Counted from the stretch's first letter, positions 1 through 9,030 are shown. The stretch: DNA of 64,000 nucleotides from Streptomyces sp. R33 (GCF_041200175.1 NZ_CP165727.1:3137501-3201500), one strand, 5' to 3'. Notes: a model not told the origin generated them from the letters alone. Numbers and translations: made by a program.

Positions 1-89
1 CGGGCGCGGCCGGCGCGGGGGACGCCGGCCGGGAGTTCCTGGCCGACATCGTGGCCCACTTCTGGGCCTTCGCGGGCGGCGCCCGCTAG
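1..89 (+). CDS. C-terminal end of an unidentified protein (partial)
   Basis: An open frame runs from the window edge (first full codon at base 3) to a TAG at 87-89 and gives 28 residues ending LADIVAHFWAFAGGAR. The codons have the expected G/C third-position bias, so it looks like the true end of a gene read towards pfkA, with which it converges at a distance of 22 bp. Too little is present to name a family. Confidence 0.5.
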   Translation, partial: GAAGAGDAGREFLADIVAHFWAFAGGAR

Positions 90-111
90 GGGGTGTCGTC
101 GGCGGGGCGGG

Positions 112-1137
112 TCAGAAGACGGACTCGGCCTCGTACATGCGCTCCTCCGGGACCGTCTTCAGTTCGGTGACCGCCTGGGCCAGCGGGGCCATCACGATGT
201 CGGTGCCGCGCAGGGCGGTCATGTTGCCGAAGTCGCCGCGGTGGACGGCCTCCACGGCGTGCCAGCCGAAGCGGGTGGCCAGGACCCGGTCGTACGCGGT
301 GGGGACGCCGCCGCGCTGGACGTGGCCGAGGATGACGGGGCGGGCCTCCTTGCCGAGGCGGTGCTCCAGCTCGGTGGCGAGGCGGTTGCCGATGCCGGCG
401 AAGCGCTCGTGGCCGTAGGCGTCGATCGCGCCGCGCTCGTACGGCATGGAGCCCTCGGCGGGGTGCGCGCCCTCGGCGACGCAGATGACGGCGAACTTCT
501 TACCGCGGGAGAATCGTTCCTCCACCATCTTCACCAGGTCGTCCACCTCGAAGTGGCGCTCCGGCAGGCAGATCCCGTGGGCGCCGCCGGCCATGCCGGA
601 CTCCAGGGCGATCCAGCCCGCGTGCCGGCCCATGACCTCGACGACCATCACGCGCTGGTGCGATTCGGCGGTGGTCTTGAGGCGGTCGATGGCCTCGGTG
701 GCGACCATGACGGCGGTGTCGAAACCGAAGGTGCGGTCGGTGGAGGAGATGTCGTTGTCGATGGTCTTCGGCACGCCGACGACCGGCATCCCGGCGTCCG
801 ACAGCATCCGGGCGGCGGTCAGGGTGCCCTCGCCGCCGATCGGAATGAGGGCGTCGATACCGTAGCGCGTCGCCAATTCCTGCGCGTTCTCGGCGGCTTC
901 GTGCAGCCGTGCGCGCTCCATGCGGGCCGAGCCGAGGATGGTGCCGCCGCGGGCGAGGATGCCGCTGACGGCGTTGATGTCGAGGGGCCGGTGGTGGCCG
1001 TCCAGGAGGCCCTTGAAGCCGTCCTCGAAGCCGATGACTTCGTCGCCGTGGCCGACCACGGCGCGGTGCACGACCGAACGGATGACAGCGTTCAGGCCCG
1101 GGCAGTCGCCGCCTGCGGTGAGAACTCCGATACGCAT
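112..1137 (-). CDS. pfkA: 6-phosphofructokinase, ATP-type
   Basis: Phosphorylates fructose 6-phosphate in glycolysis (cytoplasm). The 341-residue product begins MRIGVLTAGGDCPG; the GGDCPG loop lies at residues 9-14, GGEGT at 101-105 and PKTIDND at 123-129. A glycine rather than aspartate after GGE points to ATP as phosphoryl donor, while the lysine in PKTIDND is the feature of the actinobacterial group that resembles PPi enzymes. The frame stays open upstream to 1200, but the start at 1137 fits the family N-terminus and has GGAG about ten bases before it. It is divergent from pta, the arrangement known for S. coelicolor pfkA2 (SCO5426). The ATP/PPi assignment is inference from these residues. 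Confidence 0.95.
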   Translation of the reverse strand: MRIGVLTAGGDCPGLNAVIRSVVHRAVVGHGDEVIGFEDGFKGLLDGHHRPLDINAVSGILARGGTILGSARMERARLHEAAENAQELATRYGIDALIPIGGEGTLTAARMLSDAGMPVVGVPKTIDNDISSTDRTFGFDTAVMVATEAIDRLKTTAESHQRVMVVEVMGRHAGWIALESGMAGGAHGICLPERHFEVDDLVKMVEERFSRGKKFAVICVAEGAHPAEGSMPYERGAIDAYGHERFAGIGNRLATELEHRLGKEARPVILGHVQRGGVPTAYDRVLATRFGWHAVEAVHRGDFGNMTALRGTDIVMAPLAQAVTELKTVPEERMYEAESVF

Positions 1138-1445
1138 CGTGCTGTGTCTCCTGCTCCTGGTCGTACCGGGCCGTACGCGTGCGGGCGGACAGCCGTACAT
1201 CTGAAGGGCGTATTGGTGAAGCCCTGTCCGATTGTTCCACGGGCCGGGGATGCGGCGCGTCCTGTGGCGCTCCGCCGACCAGGCCTTTCGGCCCCTCCCG
1301 CCAGACCTTTCCCGGCGGGCGCCCTATCTGCCCGCCGAGGTATTGTCAAGAGGTCAAGGCCACCCCATCGGGGGAATTCGACTCGGATCCGCCCGCCGGC
1401 CCGGCGGGCGGCACCCACATCCAGACCATGGGACGGAGAGCACGC
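1138..1445. other. Divergent intergenic region pfkA / pta
   Basis: This 308-bp gap must hold both promoters. No convincing -35/-10 pair was found. A compact GC hairpin, CCGCCCGCCGG (1389-1399), one C, then CCGGCGGGCGG (1401-1411), lies in the presumed pta leader 34 bases before the pta start. Its perfect pairing suggests a structured leader, but a direct role is not shown. Confidence 0.5.
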
Positions 1446-3530
1446 GTGACGCGCAGCGTGTACGTGACCGGTATCGATCGGGGGGACGGCCGGCAGGTCG
1501 TCGAGCTGGGGATCATGGAGCTGCTGACCCGGCAGACGGCGCGGGTCGGCGTCTACCGCCCGTTGCTGCACGACGGACCGGACCGGCTCTTCGACCTCCT
1601 CAAGGCCCGCTACCGGATCGACCAGGACGCCCGGGCGGCGTACGGCATGGAGTACCACGAGGCCTCCGCCATCCTGGCCGAGAAGGGCACCGACGAGCTC
1701 GTCTCCCGCCTGGTGGACGGCTACCACCGGGTGGCCCGCGACTACGAGGTCATGCTCGTCCTCGGCACCGACTACGCCGATACGAACCTCCCCGACGAGC
1801 TGGCGCTGAACGCCCGCCTCGCCAACGAGCTGGGGGCCGTGATGGTGCCCGTCGTCGGCGGCACCAAGCAGCCCGCCGAGGCCGTGCGCGCCGAGGCCCA
1901 GAGCGCGTTCCGCGCGTACGAGAGCCTGGGCTGCCACGTCGTCGCGATGGTGGTCAACCGGGTGGCCGCCGAGGACCGGGACGCCATAGCCGAGCGGCTG
2001 GCCGCCCGCCTGCCGGTCCCCTGCTACGTACTGCCGGACGACAAGTCGCTCTCCGCCCCGACCGTCGCCCAGATCACCCGGGCGCTCGGCGGCGAGGTGC
2101 TCCTCGGCGACGACGCCGGGCTGGCCCGCGACGCCGTGGACTTCGTCTTCGGCGGCGCCATGCTGCCGAACTTCCTGAACGCCCTGACCCCCGGCTGCCT
2201 GGTCGTCACCCCCGGGGACCGTGCAGACCTAGTCATCGGAGCGCTGGCCGCGCACGCCTCCGGCACCCCGCCGATCGCCGGTGTGCTGCTGACGCTGAAC
2301 GAGCGTCCGGGCCCCGACATCCTGACGCTGGCCTCGAAGCTGGCGCCGGGCACCCCGGTGGTCTCGGTGGCCGGCAACAGCTTCCCGACGGCCGCCGAAC
2401 TGTTCTCGCTGCAGAGCCGGTTGAACTCCGCGACCCCGCGCAAGCTGGAGACCGCGCTCGGCCTGTTCGAGCGGCACGTGGACACCGCCGAGCTGCGCGG
2501 GCTGCTGTCGGTGGCCCGCTCCGAGCGCGTCACGCCGATGATGTTCGAGCACGAGCTGCTGGAGCGGGCCCGCTCCGAGCGCCGCCGCGTGGTGCTGCCC
2601 GAGGGCGGCGAGGAGCGCGTGCTGCGTGCCGCGGACGTGGTGCTGCGCCGCGGGGTCTGTGACCTGACCCTGCTCGGCGAGGAGCAGGCGATCCTGAAGA
2701 AGGCCGCCGCCCTGGGCGTCGACATCTCCGGCGCCCAGCTCATCGACCCGGCGACCTCCCCGCTGCGGGAACGTTTCGCCGAGTTCTACGCCCAGGCCCG
2801 CGCCCACAAGGGCATGACCGTCGAGCTGGCCCTCGACGTGGTCACCGACGTCAACTACTTCGGCACCCTGATGGTCCAGGAAGGTCTCGCCGACGGCATG
2901 GTCTCGGGCTCGGTGCACTCCACCGCCGCGACCATCCGGCCCGCGTTCGAGATCATCAAGACGAAGCCCGACGCCTCGATCGTCTCCTCGGTCTTCTTCA
3001 TGTGCCTCGCCGACCAGGTCCTCGTCTACGGCGACTGCGCGGTCAACCCGGACCCGGGCGCCGAGCAGCTCGCCGACATCGCCATCCAGTCGGCGGCGAC
3101 CGCGGCCGCCTTCGGCGTCGAGCCGCGGATCGCGATGCTCTCGTACTCGACCGGCACCTCGGGCTCCGGCGCGGACGTGGACAAGGTCCGCAAGGCCACC
3201 GAGATCGTCCGTGAGCAGCGCCCCGACCTGGCCGTCGAGGGCCCGATCCAGTACGACGCGGCCGTGGAGCCCTCGGTCGCCGCGACCAAGCTGCCCGGTT
3301 CCGACGTGGCCGGCCGGGCGAGCGTGCTGATCTTCCCCGACCTCAACACGGGCAACAACACGTACAAGGCCGTACAGCGCTCGGCGGGCGCCGTCGCGGT
3401 CGGCCCGGTGCTCCAGGGGCTGCGCAAGCCGGTCAACGACCTCTCGCGCGGCGCGCTGGTGCAGGACATCGTCACCACCGTGGCGATCACCGCGATCCAG
3501 GCACAGGGTGCGCCGGCCCCCACCGCCTGA
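1446..3530 (+). CDS. pta: Phosphate acetyltransferase
   Basis: Interconverts acetyl-CoA and acetyl phosphate. The 694-residue length is that of the long, multidomain Pta: an N-terminal P-loop-like BioD/DRTGG part (about residues 1-340) and a C-terminal PTA_PTB catalytic domain (from about 370, RRRVVLPEGGEERVLRA onward, with SYSTGTSGSG and FPDLNTGNNTYK motifs). The GTG at 1446 is preferred because GGAG lies seven bases before it and the product then starts with the family N-terminus TRSVYVTGIDRGDG; an in-frame ATG at 1428 lacks spacing support. ackA follows 61 bp downstream on the same strand, so the pair forms the acetate pathway unit. Confidence 0.95.
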   Translation: MTRSVYVTGIDRGDGRQVVELGIMELLTRQTARVGVYRPLLHDGPDRLFDLLKARYRIDQDARAAYGMEYHEASAILAEKGTDELVSRLVDGYHRVARDYEVMLVLGTDYADTNLPDELALNARLANELGAVMVPVVGGTKQPAEAVRAEAQSAFRAYESLGCHVVAMVVNRVAAEDRDAIAERLAARLPVPCYVLPDDKSLSAPTVAQITRALGGEVLLGDDAGLARDAVDFVFGGAMLPNFLNALTPGCLVVTPGDRADLVIGALAAHASGTPPIAGVLLTLNERPGPDILTLASKLAPGTPVVSVAGNSFPTAAELFSLQSRLNSATPRKLETALGLFERHVDTAELRGLLSVARSERVTPMMFEHELLERARSERRRVVLPEGGEERVLRAADVVLRRGVCDLTLLGEEQAILKKAAALGVDISGAQLIDPATSPLRERFAEFYAQARAHKGMTVELALDVVTDVNYFGTLMVQEGLADGMVSGSVHSTAATIRPAFEIIKTKPDASIVSSVFFMCLADQVLVYGDCAVNPDPGAEQLADIAIQSAATAAAFGVEPRIAMLSYSTGTSGSGADVDKVRKATEIVREQRPDLAVEGPIQYDAAVEPSVAATKLPGSDVAGRASVLIFPDLNTGNNTYKAVQRSAGAVAVGPVLQGLRKPVNDLSRGALVQDIVTTVAITAIQAQGAPAPTA

Positions 3531-3591
3531 CCCCCGCACAGCCCGCCCGGCCCAGCCGCCGAGCCCTCACCCCGAAGGAAAGACCCTCATC

Positions 3592-4809
3592 GTGACCACC
3601 GCATCGCGCGTACTCGTCCTCAACTCCGGCTCCTCGTCGGTGAAGTACCAGCTGCTCGACATGGCGGACTCCATCCGCCTCGCCGTCGGCCTGGTGGAGC
3701 GGATCGGCGAAGAGACCTCGCGGCTCGTGCACGAGCCGCTCACCGGTCCGGGCGCGGGCGGCGGCAAGCGCGAGCGGCTCGGCGCGATCGCGGACCACGG
3801 GGCCGCGCTCCGGGCCGTCGCGGCGGAGCTCGCCGCCGACGGTCTGGGCCTGGACTCCCCCGAGCTGGCCGCCGTCGGGCACCGGGTGGTGCACGGCGGG
3901 ACCCGGTTCACGCAGCCGACGGTGATCGACGACGAGGTGCTGGCGGAGATCCGGAGCCTGATCCCGCTGGCCCCGCTGCACAACCCGGCGAACGTCACCG
4001 GCATCGAGGTGGCCCGCGCGCTGCGCCCGGAGCTCCCGCAGGTGGCGGTGTTCGACACGGCGTTCCACTCGACGATGCCGGAGTACGTGGCGCGGTACGC
4101 GATCGACGCCGCGACGGCGGACAAGTACGCCATCCGGCGGTACGGGTTCCACGGGACCTCCCACGCGTACGTCTCGCGGGCGACGGCGGGGCTGCTGCGC
4201 CGGCCGGTGGAGGACGTGAACGTGATCGTGCTGCACCTGGGCAACGGGGCCTCGGCCTCCGCGGTCCGGGGCGGGGTGTGCGTGGAGACGTCCATGGGCC
4301 TGACCCCGCTGGAGGGACTGGTCATGGGCACCCGTTCGGGCGACCTGGATCCGGCGGTCGTCTTCCACCTGGCGCGGGTGGGCGGCTTCTCGGTGGATGA
4401 GATCGATTCGCTCCTGAACAAGAAGAGCGGTCTGCTGGGCCTGTGCGGCGACAACGACATGCGCGAGGTGCTGCGGCGGGCGGGCGAGGGCGACGAGTCG
4501 GCGCGGCTCGCCTTCGCGGCGTACGTCCACCGCCTGAAGAAGTACATAGGCGCCTACTCGGCGGTGCTCGGCCGGGTGGACGCGGTGGTGTTCACGGCCG
4601 GGGTCGGCGAGAACGCGCACCAGGTCCGGGAAGCTGCGGTGGAGGGCCTCGCGGAGCTGGGGCTCGCCCTGGACCCGGAGGCCAATGCCGTGCGCTCCCC
4701 GGAGCCGCGGCTGGTGTCGCCGGAGTACGCACGGGTGGCGGTGGCCGTGGTCCCGACGGATGAGGAACTGGAGATCGCCACCCAGGCGTACGCCCTCGTT
4801 ACTCAGTAG
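3592..4809 (+). CDS. ackA: Acetate kinase
   Basis: Makes acetate and ATP from acetyl phosphate and works with the preceding pta. The 405 residues carry the acetokinase signatures VLNSGSSSVKYQL near the N-terminus, GHRVVHGG, DTAFHSTMP, the catalytic-loop GFHGTSH, HLGNGAS and TRSGDLDP, all intact. The GTG at 3592 is chosen because the protein then begins directly before VLVLNSGSSS; AAGGAA lies upstream, although its spacing of about eleven bases is long. The gene ends 61 bp before pyk. Confidence 0.95.
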   Translation: MTTASRVLVLNSGSSSVKYQLLDMADSIRLAVGLVERIGEETSRLVHEPLTGPGAGGGKRERLGAIADHGAALRAVAAELAADGLGLDSPELAAVGHRVVHGGTRFTQPTVIDDEVLAEIRSLIPLAPLHNPANVTGIEVARALRPELPQVAVFDTAFHSTMPEYVARYAIDAATADKYAIRRYGFHGTSHAYVSRATAGLLRRPVEDVNVIVLHLGNGASASAVRGGVCVETSMGLTPLEGLVMGTRSGDLDPAVVFHLARVGGFSVDEIDSLLNKKSGLLGLCGDNDMREVLRRAGEGDESARLAFAAYVHRLKKYIGAYSAVLGRVDAVVFTAGVGENAHQVREAAVEGLAELGLALDPEANAVRSPEPRLVSPEYARVAVAVVPTDEELEIATQAYALVTQ

Positions 4810-4830
4810 TCACTTGGACTTTCCACCAGA

Positions 4831-4842
4831 CGGAATATTCCG
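4831..4842. promoter_or_regulatory. 12-bp perfect palindrome in the pyk promoter
   Basis: CGGAATATTCCG sits 29-40 bases before the pyk ATG. Downstream, TAGGAT (4859-4864) fits a TAnnnT -10 box with transcription starting at or near the ATG; the palindrome would then overlap the -35 position. The same TAGGAT also contains AGGA at Shine-Dalgarno distance, so leaderless and leadered readings are both possible. The binding protein is unknown. Confidence 0.45.
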
Positions 4843-4870
4843 CTACGAAACAAACCGATAGGATCCAGTC

Positions 4871-6301
4871 ATGCGCCGTTCCAAAATCGTCTGCACGCTG
4901 GGCCCCGCCGTCGACTCGTATGAGCAGCTGAAAGCGCTCATCGAGGCAGGTATGAACGTGGCCCGATTCAACTTCAGCCACGGGTCCCAGGCAGAACACC
5001 AGGAGCGGTACGACCGCGTCCGGAAGGTCTCCGAGGACACCGGGCGTGCGGTCGGCGTCCTCGCCGACCTCCAGGGTCCGAAGATCCGTCTGGAGACCTT
5101 CGCCGAGGGCCCCGTCGAGCTGGTGCGCGGTGACGAGTTCACCATCACCACCGAGGACGTCCCGGGTGACAAGTCCATCTGCGGCACCACCTACAAGGGC
5201 CTGCCCGGCGACGTGGCCAAGGGCGACCAGGTCCTGATCAACGACGGCAACGTCGAGCTGCGGGTGACCGAGGTCGAGGGCCCGCGGGTCAAGACCATCG
5301 TCATCGAGGGCGGTGTCATCTCGGACCACAAGGGCATCAACCTGCCGGGTGCCGCCGTGAACGTCCCCGCCCTGTCGGAGAAGGACGTCGACGACCTCCG
5401 CTTCGCCCTGCGGATGGGCTGCGACATGGTCGCCCTGTCCTTCGTCCGCGACGCCAACGACGTCAAGGACGTCCACAAGGTCATGGACGAGGAGGGCCGC
5501 CGGGTCCCCGTCATCGCCAAGGTGGAGAAGCCGCAGGCCGTCGAGAACATGGCGGCCGTGGTCGACGCCTTCGACGCGGTCATGGTGGCCCGTGGCGACC
5601 TGGCCGTCGAGTACCCGCTCGAGAAGGTCCCGATGGTCCAGAAGCGGCTCATCGAGATGTGCCGCCGCAACGCCAAGCCGGTGATCGTCGCGACCCAGAT
5701 GATGGAGTCGATGATCACCAACTCGCGCCCGACGCGCGCGGAGGCCTCCGACGTCGCCAACGCGATCCTCGACGGCGCGGACGCGGTCATGCTGTCGGCC
5801 GAGTCCTCGGTCGGCGCCTACCCGATCGAGACCGTCAAGACGATGTCGAAGATCGTCACGGCGGCCGAGGAGGAGCTCCTCTCCAAGGGCCTCCAGCCGC
5901 TGGTCCCGGGCAAGAAGCCCCGTACCCAGGGCGGCTCCGTCGCCCGCGCGGCCTGCGAGATCGCGGACTTCCTCGACGGCAAGGCACTCATCGCCTTCAC
6001 CCAGTCCGGCGACACGGCCCGCCGCCTGTCGCGCTACCGCGTGACCCAGCCGATCCTGGCCTTCACCACCGACGTCAACACCCGCAACCAGCTCACGCTG
6101 AGCTGGGGCGTCGACTCCTACATCGTCCCGCACGTGGACACCACCGACGCGATGGTCGACCTGGTGGACGGCGAGCTGCTGAAGCTGGGCCGCTACAACG
6201 AGGGCGACACCATGGTCATCACCGCCGGCTCGCCCCCCGGCGTCCCGGGCACGACCAACATGGTCCGCGTCCACCACCTGGGCGGCCAGTCTCAGGGCTG
6301 A
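4871..6301 (+). CDS. pyk: Pyruvate kinase
   Basis: Converts phosphoenolpyruvate and ADP to pyruvate and ATP. The 476-residue product has the family landmarks: RRSKIVCTLGPA at the start, NFSHG substrate loop, ADLQGPKIR, the signature VIAKVEKPQAV with the catalytic lysine, MVARGDLAVE and KPVIVATQMMESMI. Length is typical of bacterial enzymes. It is co-directional with ackA (61-bp gap with its own promoter-like sequence) and matches the position of S. coelicolor pyk2. A strong hairpin follows. Confidence 0.95.
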   Translation: MRRSKIVCTLGPAVDSYEQLKALIEAGMNVARFNFSHGSQAEHQERYDRVRKVSEDTGRAVGVLADLQGPKIRLETFAEGPVELVRGDEFTITTEDVPGDKSICGTTYKGLPGDVAKGDQVLINDGNVELRVTEVEGPRVKTIVIEGGVISDHKGINLPGAAVNVPALSEKDVDDLRFALRMGCDMVALSFVRDANDVKDVHKVMDEEGRRVPVIAKVEKPQAVENMAAVVDAFDAVMVARGDLAVEYPLEKVPMVQKRLIEMCRRNAKPVIVATQMMESMITNSRPTRAEASDVANAILDGADAVMLSAESSVGAYPIETVKTMSKIVTAAEEELLSKGLQPLVPGKKPRTQGGSVARAACEIADFLDGKALIAFTQSGDTARRLSRYRVTQPILAFTTDVNTRNQLTLSWGVDSYIVPHVDTTDAMVDLVDGELLKLGRYNEGDTMVITAGSPPGVPGTTNMVRVHHLGGQSQG

Positions 6302-6331
6302 CACCGCACGGTGTGACTCTGCCGCACAGAG

Positions 6332-6382
6332 ACCGAGGGCGGCACCCCGATCCCAAGAGGGATCCGGGGTGCCGCCCTCGGT
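6332..6382. terminator. Bidirectional terminator hairpin between pyk and the convergent secreted-protein gene
   Basis: A 17-bp perfect stem ACCGAGGGCGGCACCCC / GGGGTGCCGCCCTCGGT is extended by a further six paired bases around one bulged nucleotide, with a four-base loop near 6355-6358. It lies 30 bp after the pyk stop and 47 bp from the stop of the opposing gene. No T-run follows, as is common in Streptomyces. Confidence 0.8.
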
Positions 6383-6428
6383 GCGTGCACGCGGTGCGCG
6401 GGGCCGTGCGGGACCGCCCCGTACGGGA

Positions 6429-7706
6429 CTACTCCGGCGGGCCGATGTAGTTCTTGAGGCCCGGGACGGTGAGCGTGCCGCCGAACTGGCCGGCCTGGAC
6501 GACCTTGACGTTCGTGAAGAACGCGAACGGGACGTTCAGGGGCGGCGGGCTGTTCGGGGTGAACTCGATCGGGATCAGGCCGAACAGGTTCCCCTTGAGG
6601 CTCTCGGTGTACATCGTCACCGTGCCGCCGCGGATCTTGGACGTGGAGCCGGAGCGGGACTTCAGGTGGGCGACGTTCCCGCTCTTGCCGACCGTCTGGT
6701 AGAGGTCCTTGATGTCCAGCGAGTCCGCCGTGAACTTCAGGACCTTCTTCGTCTTGCCGCCGGCCGTCTTCACCTCGACGATGCCGTGGTAGTCCAGGCC
6801 GTAGAGGGTCAGCAGCGAGCTGTCGAGGTACCACGGCTCGTCCGGCAGGAGCGGGATGCCCGGCTCCAGCTCGGCGTCGGCCAGCGCCTTGGCGTCGTAC
6901 GTCGGGCAGGGGAAGGGTTGCTTCCCGTCCGCGTTCTTCGTCTCCTCGGGCTTCGGCTCGTCCTCGTCCGCCGTCTTGCCCGTCTCGTCCTTCGGCTTCG
7001 CCGCGGTGTCCTTGACGTCCTGCGACAGCTCCTTGACGTCGACGCCGGCCTTCTTCGCCGCGTCGCGGATGGCGTCCGTGGCCGGGTCCGGTGCGGGCTT
7101 GGCCGGAGTCGGCGTCGCCGTGGCGGTCTTGGACGGCGTGGGCGTCGGGGTCGCCGACGGCTTCGCTGTCTCGAGCGGCTTGGTGATCCCGTCGACGATG
7201 CCCTTGAGCGCGTCTCCGACGCCCAGCGGGTCCAGCGGGTTCGGGGTCTTGGACGCGGACGGCGCGGCGGCCGGGGCCGACGGCTCGGTCTGCTTCGACG
7301 CGGTGGTGGGACCGGCCGGCTTGCTGGCGGAAGGCTTCGGAGCCGGCGGGGTGACGCCGGGCTGCGGGGCCTTGGACGCACCGGGCGAGGGGGTCGCGGT
7401 GGGCGACGAACTCGGCGAGGGCGACGTGGAGGGGCTCGGAGAGGCCGACTCCGCGGGCTCGTCGGACCGCGTCACGCACGGGCCGGGCGCGAAGGGGATC
7501 TCCTGGTCGTCGGCGAGGGCCAGCTTCGGGGCCACGCCCATCCCGACGAAGACCGCGGTCGGCATGGCCGCCAGCGCCATCGTCTTGCCGACGGGTATCT
7601 GGATCTTGTTCAGCAGCGACTTCCGGGGCGCGGCGTGCCGCGGGCCCCTTCTTTCACGGGACTCTGCGCTCGGGGCCACGCCCCGCTGCGTCTCGTCACC
7701 CCGCAC
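6429..7706 (-). CDS. Secreted Pro/Ser/Thr-rich protein with DUF6230-like C-terminal motif
   Basis: A predicted exported protein of 425 residues and unknown function. A basic N-terminus is followed by a hydrophobic stretch (about 42-64) and a likely cleavage site LALA-DD near residue 65. Residues 80-210 are low-complexity Ser/Thr/Pro; the C-terminal 160 residues look folded. Two cysteines (C77, C267) remain after cleavage. The C-terminal part shows K-x2-ADxLD (from 324) and TNV...GT...P-x-LK (398-418) with the same internal spacing as in the DUF6230 protein upstream. The GTG at 7706 is chosen: GGGAGGAA precedes it and it overlaps the DUF6114 stop by 11 bp, implying translational coupling. A start at the in-frame ATG 7721 is possible. 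Confidence 0.8.
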   Translation of the reverse strand: MRGDETQRGVAPSAESRERRGPRHAAPRKSLLNKIQIPVGKTMALAAMPTAVFVGMGVAPKLALADDQEIPFAPGPCVTRSDEPAESASPSPSTSPSPSSSPTATPSPGASKAPQPGVTPPAPKPSASKPAGPTTASKQTEPSAPAAAPSASKTPNPLDPLGVGDALKGIVDGITKPLETAKPSATPTPTPSKTATATPTPAKPAPDPATDAIRDAAKKAGVDVKELSQDVKDTAAKPKDETGKTADEDEPKPEETKNADGKQPFPCPTYDAKALADAELEPGIPLLPDEPWYLDSSLLTLYGLDYHGIVEVKTAGGKTKKVLKFTADSLDIKDLYQTVGKSGNVAHLKSRSGSTSKIRGGTVTMYTESLKGNLFGLIPIEFTPNSPPPLNVPFAFFTNVKVVQAGQFGGTLTVPGLKNYIGPPE

Positions 7707-8277
7707 TGTTCCTCCCGCCATCGGCGTGGGCAGTCGTCTCGCTCGCGTATGCCGTTTCCGTCTCACGGGGCGCCGGGATGCCCGGAATGCCCGAGTTGCT
7801 CTGGGAGTTGTCCGCCATCGCCGCCGACTTGCCCGTGCCGTCGTCCGGGACGGCGGCCTCTGCCTCCGGGCTGCCGGGAACCCACGACAGTGCGAGGGCG
7901 CCGCCGACCATGGAGAAGATGAAGCCCAGGAAGAACCCGCCCAGGTTGGACACCGGCAGGGACACCAGGGCCAGCAGGATCGAGGCGACCCCGGCGAAGA
8001 CGCGGATGCTCTGCTGGAACCAGAGGGCCAGGCCCAGCGTCATCAGCAGGATGCCGATGATCAGCGAGCCGGATCCGGTCGTCGTCGCCATCGCGAGAGT
8101 GACGTTGCCCAATCGCATGTCCGCGTACGGGAAGTACACGATCGGGACACCACCGAGGAGCATGAACAGGCCTGCCCAGAAGGGACGGCGGCCGCGCCAG
8201 GCGTAGAAGTGGTAATACGCCACGGTGAGCAGAGCATCATCAGAGCGGCGAACGTAGACCGGGGCCTGGTGGTTCAT
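7696..8277 (-). CDS. DUF6114 integral membrane protein
   Basis: A 193-residue membrane protein of the Streptomyces DUF6114 type. After a short cytoplasmic N-terminus (FYAWRGRRPFWAG) there are about four hydrophobic segments between residues 30 and 140, then a hydrophilic tail. The function is not known. It lies between the DUF6230 gene upstream and the secreted-protein gene downstream, whose start it overlaps, so the three are likely one transcript and one machine or surface structure. The ATG at 8277 has AGGGAG eight bases before it. Confidence 0.85.
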   Translation of the reverse strand: MNHQAPVYVRRSDDALLTVAYYHFYAWRGRRPFWAGLFMLLGGVPIVYFPYADMRLGNVTLAMATTTGSGSLIIGILLMTLGLALWFQQSIRVFAGVASILLALVSLPVSNLGGFFLGFIFSMVGGALALSWVPGSPEAEAAVPDDGTGKSAAMADNSQSNSGIPGIPAPRETETAYASETTAHADGGRNSAG

Positions 8278-8391
8278 GGACTACAGCTCCCTGGAAACGG
8301 TGGTACGGAGAACTAGGTGGAGCCCCGGACGGGCGGGCGGAATCGGCTGCAGCCGGCGCCGACCGCCCCTCCGGTCACGCTCCGGGACGGA

Positions 8392-9030
8392 TTACTTCTC
8401 GTCCTGGTAGCACGGCTGGTCGCCGCCCATCAGACGGAGCTTGAGGTCGGGCAGCTTGAACGTGCCCGCCGTCGTCGCCCACGCCTTCTGGCGCACGTTC
8501 GTCAGGATCGCCTTGTCGGCGCGCTGGGAGAACGCGTAGGGGCTCGCGACCGTACCGGCCTGCGGCTTGGTCTTGTGGCTCGAGTCGCCCACGGCGACAC
8601 CGATGTCCAGGTTCTTGAACTCGGCGTCGGTGTCGAGCTCCGCAACATCCAGGTAGATGTTGTCGGCGACGGCCGGCTTGCCCTTGTGGCCCGTCCGCAG
8701 CTGCAGCGTGATGTTGCCCAGCGGGGTCGGGGTCACCAGCGACTGGCACATGTTGGTGATCTCGGCGTGGCTGAACCCGGAGATGGTGACCGGGTGGTGC
8801 GCAGCGTTGCCCTTGAGGTCGTGACCCTCGGCGATACCGCCGTACTGAATGAGGTTGTCACCGTCGAGCTTGTCGGCCGAGACCTTGAAGTCCTGGCCGG
8901 AGACGCTGAAGGACGCCGCGAGGGCACCCTGCGCCAGACCCACACCGACCGCGGCGGTTGCCGCGATGCTCGGCACCATGACGAGCGCGAAGCGCTTCCA
9001 TCTGGTCCCGCCACGAACCTGAGAACTCAT
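8392..9030 (-). CDS. DUF6230 family secreted protein
   Basis: A 212-residue protein with a clear signal peptide: Arg/Lys-rich N-terminus, hydrophobic core (about 13-38) and an ALA-A type site near residue 39. The mature part is beta-rich in appearance, with two cysteines (C94, C207) and the motifs K49-x2-ADKLD and TNV(177-179)...GT...P194-DLK. Relatives are often labelled cholesterol esterase in databases; I see no esterase GxSxG motif and do not support that name. The ATG at 9030 has a near-perfect AAGGAGGA and follows a 608-bp gene-free region. It is the first gene of the DUF6230-DUF6114-secreted-protein cassette. Confidence 0.85.
   Translation of the reverse strand: MSSQVRGGTRWKRFALVMVPSIAATAAVGVGLAQGALAASFSVSGQDFKVSADKLDGDNLIQYGGIAEGHDLKGNAAHHPVTISGFSHAEITNMCQSLVTPTPLGNITLQLRTGHKGKPAVADNIYLDVAELDTDAEFKNLDIGVAVGDSSHKTKPQAGTVASPYAFSQRADKAILTNVRQKAWATTAGTFKLPDLKLRLMGGDQPCYQDEK

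Noticed and set aside
1338..1371. TTGTCA at 1343-1348 as a -35 box for pta
   Set aside because: No TAnnnT hexamer lies 16-18 bp downstream, so a promoter cannot be supported.
8392..9030. Cholesterol esterase, the database label often given to DUF6230 proteins
   Set aside because: No GxSxG nucleophile motif or alpha/beta-hydrolase pattern can be seen in the 212 residues.
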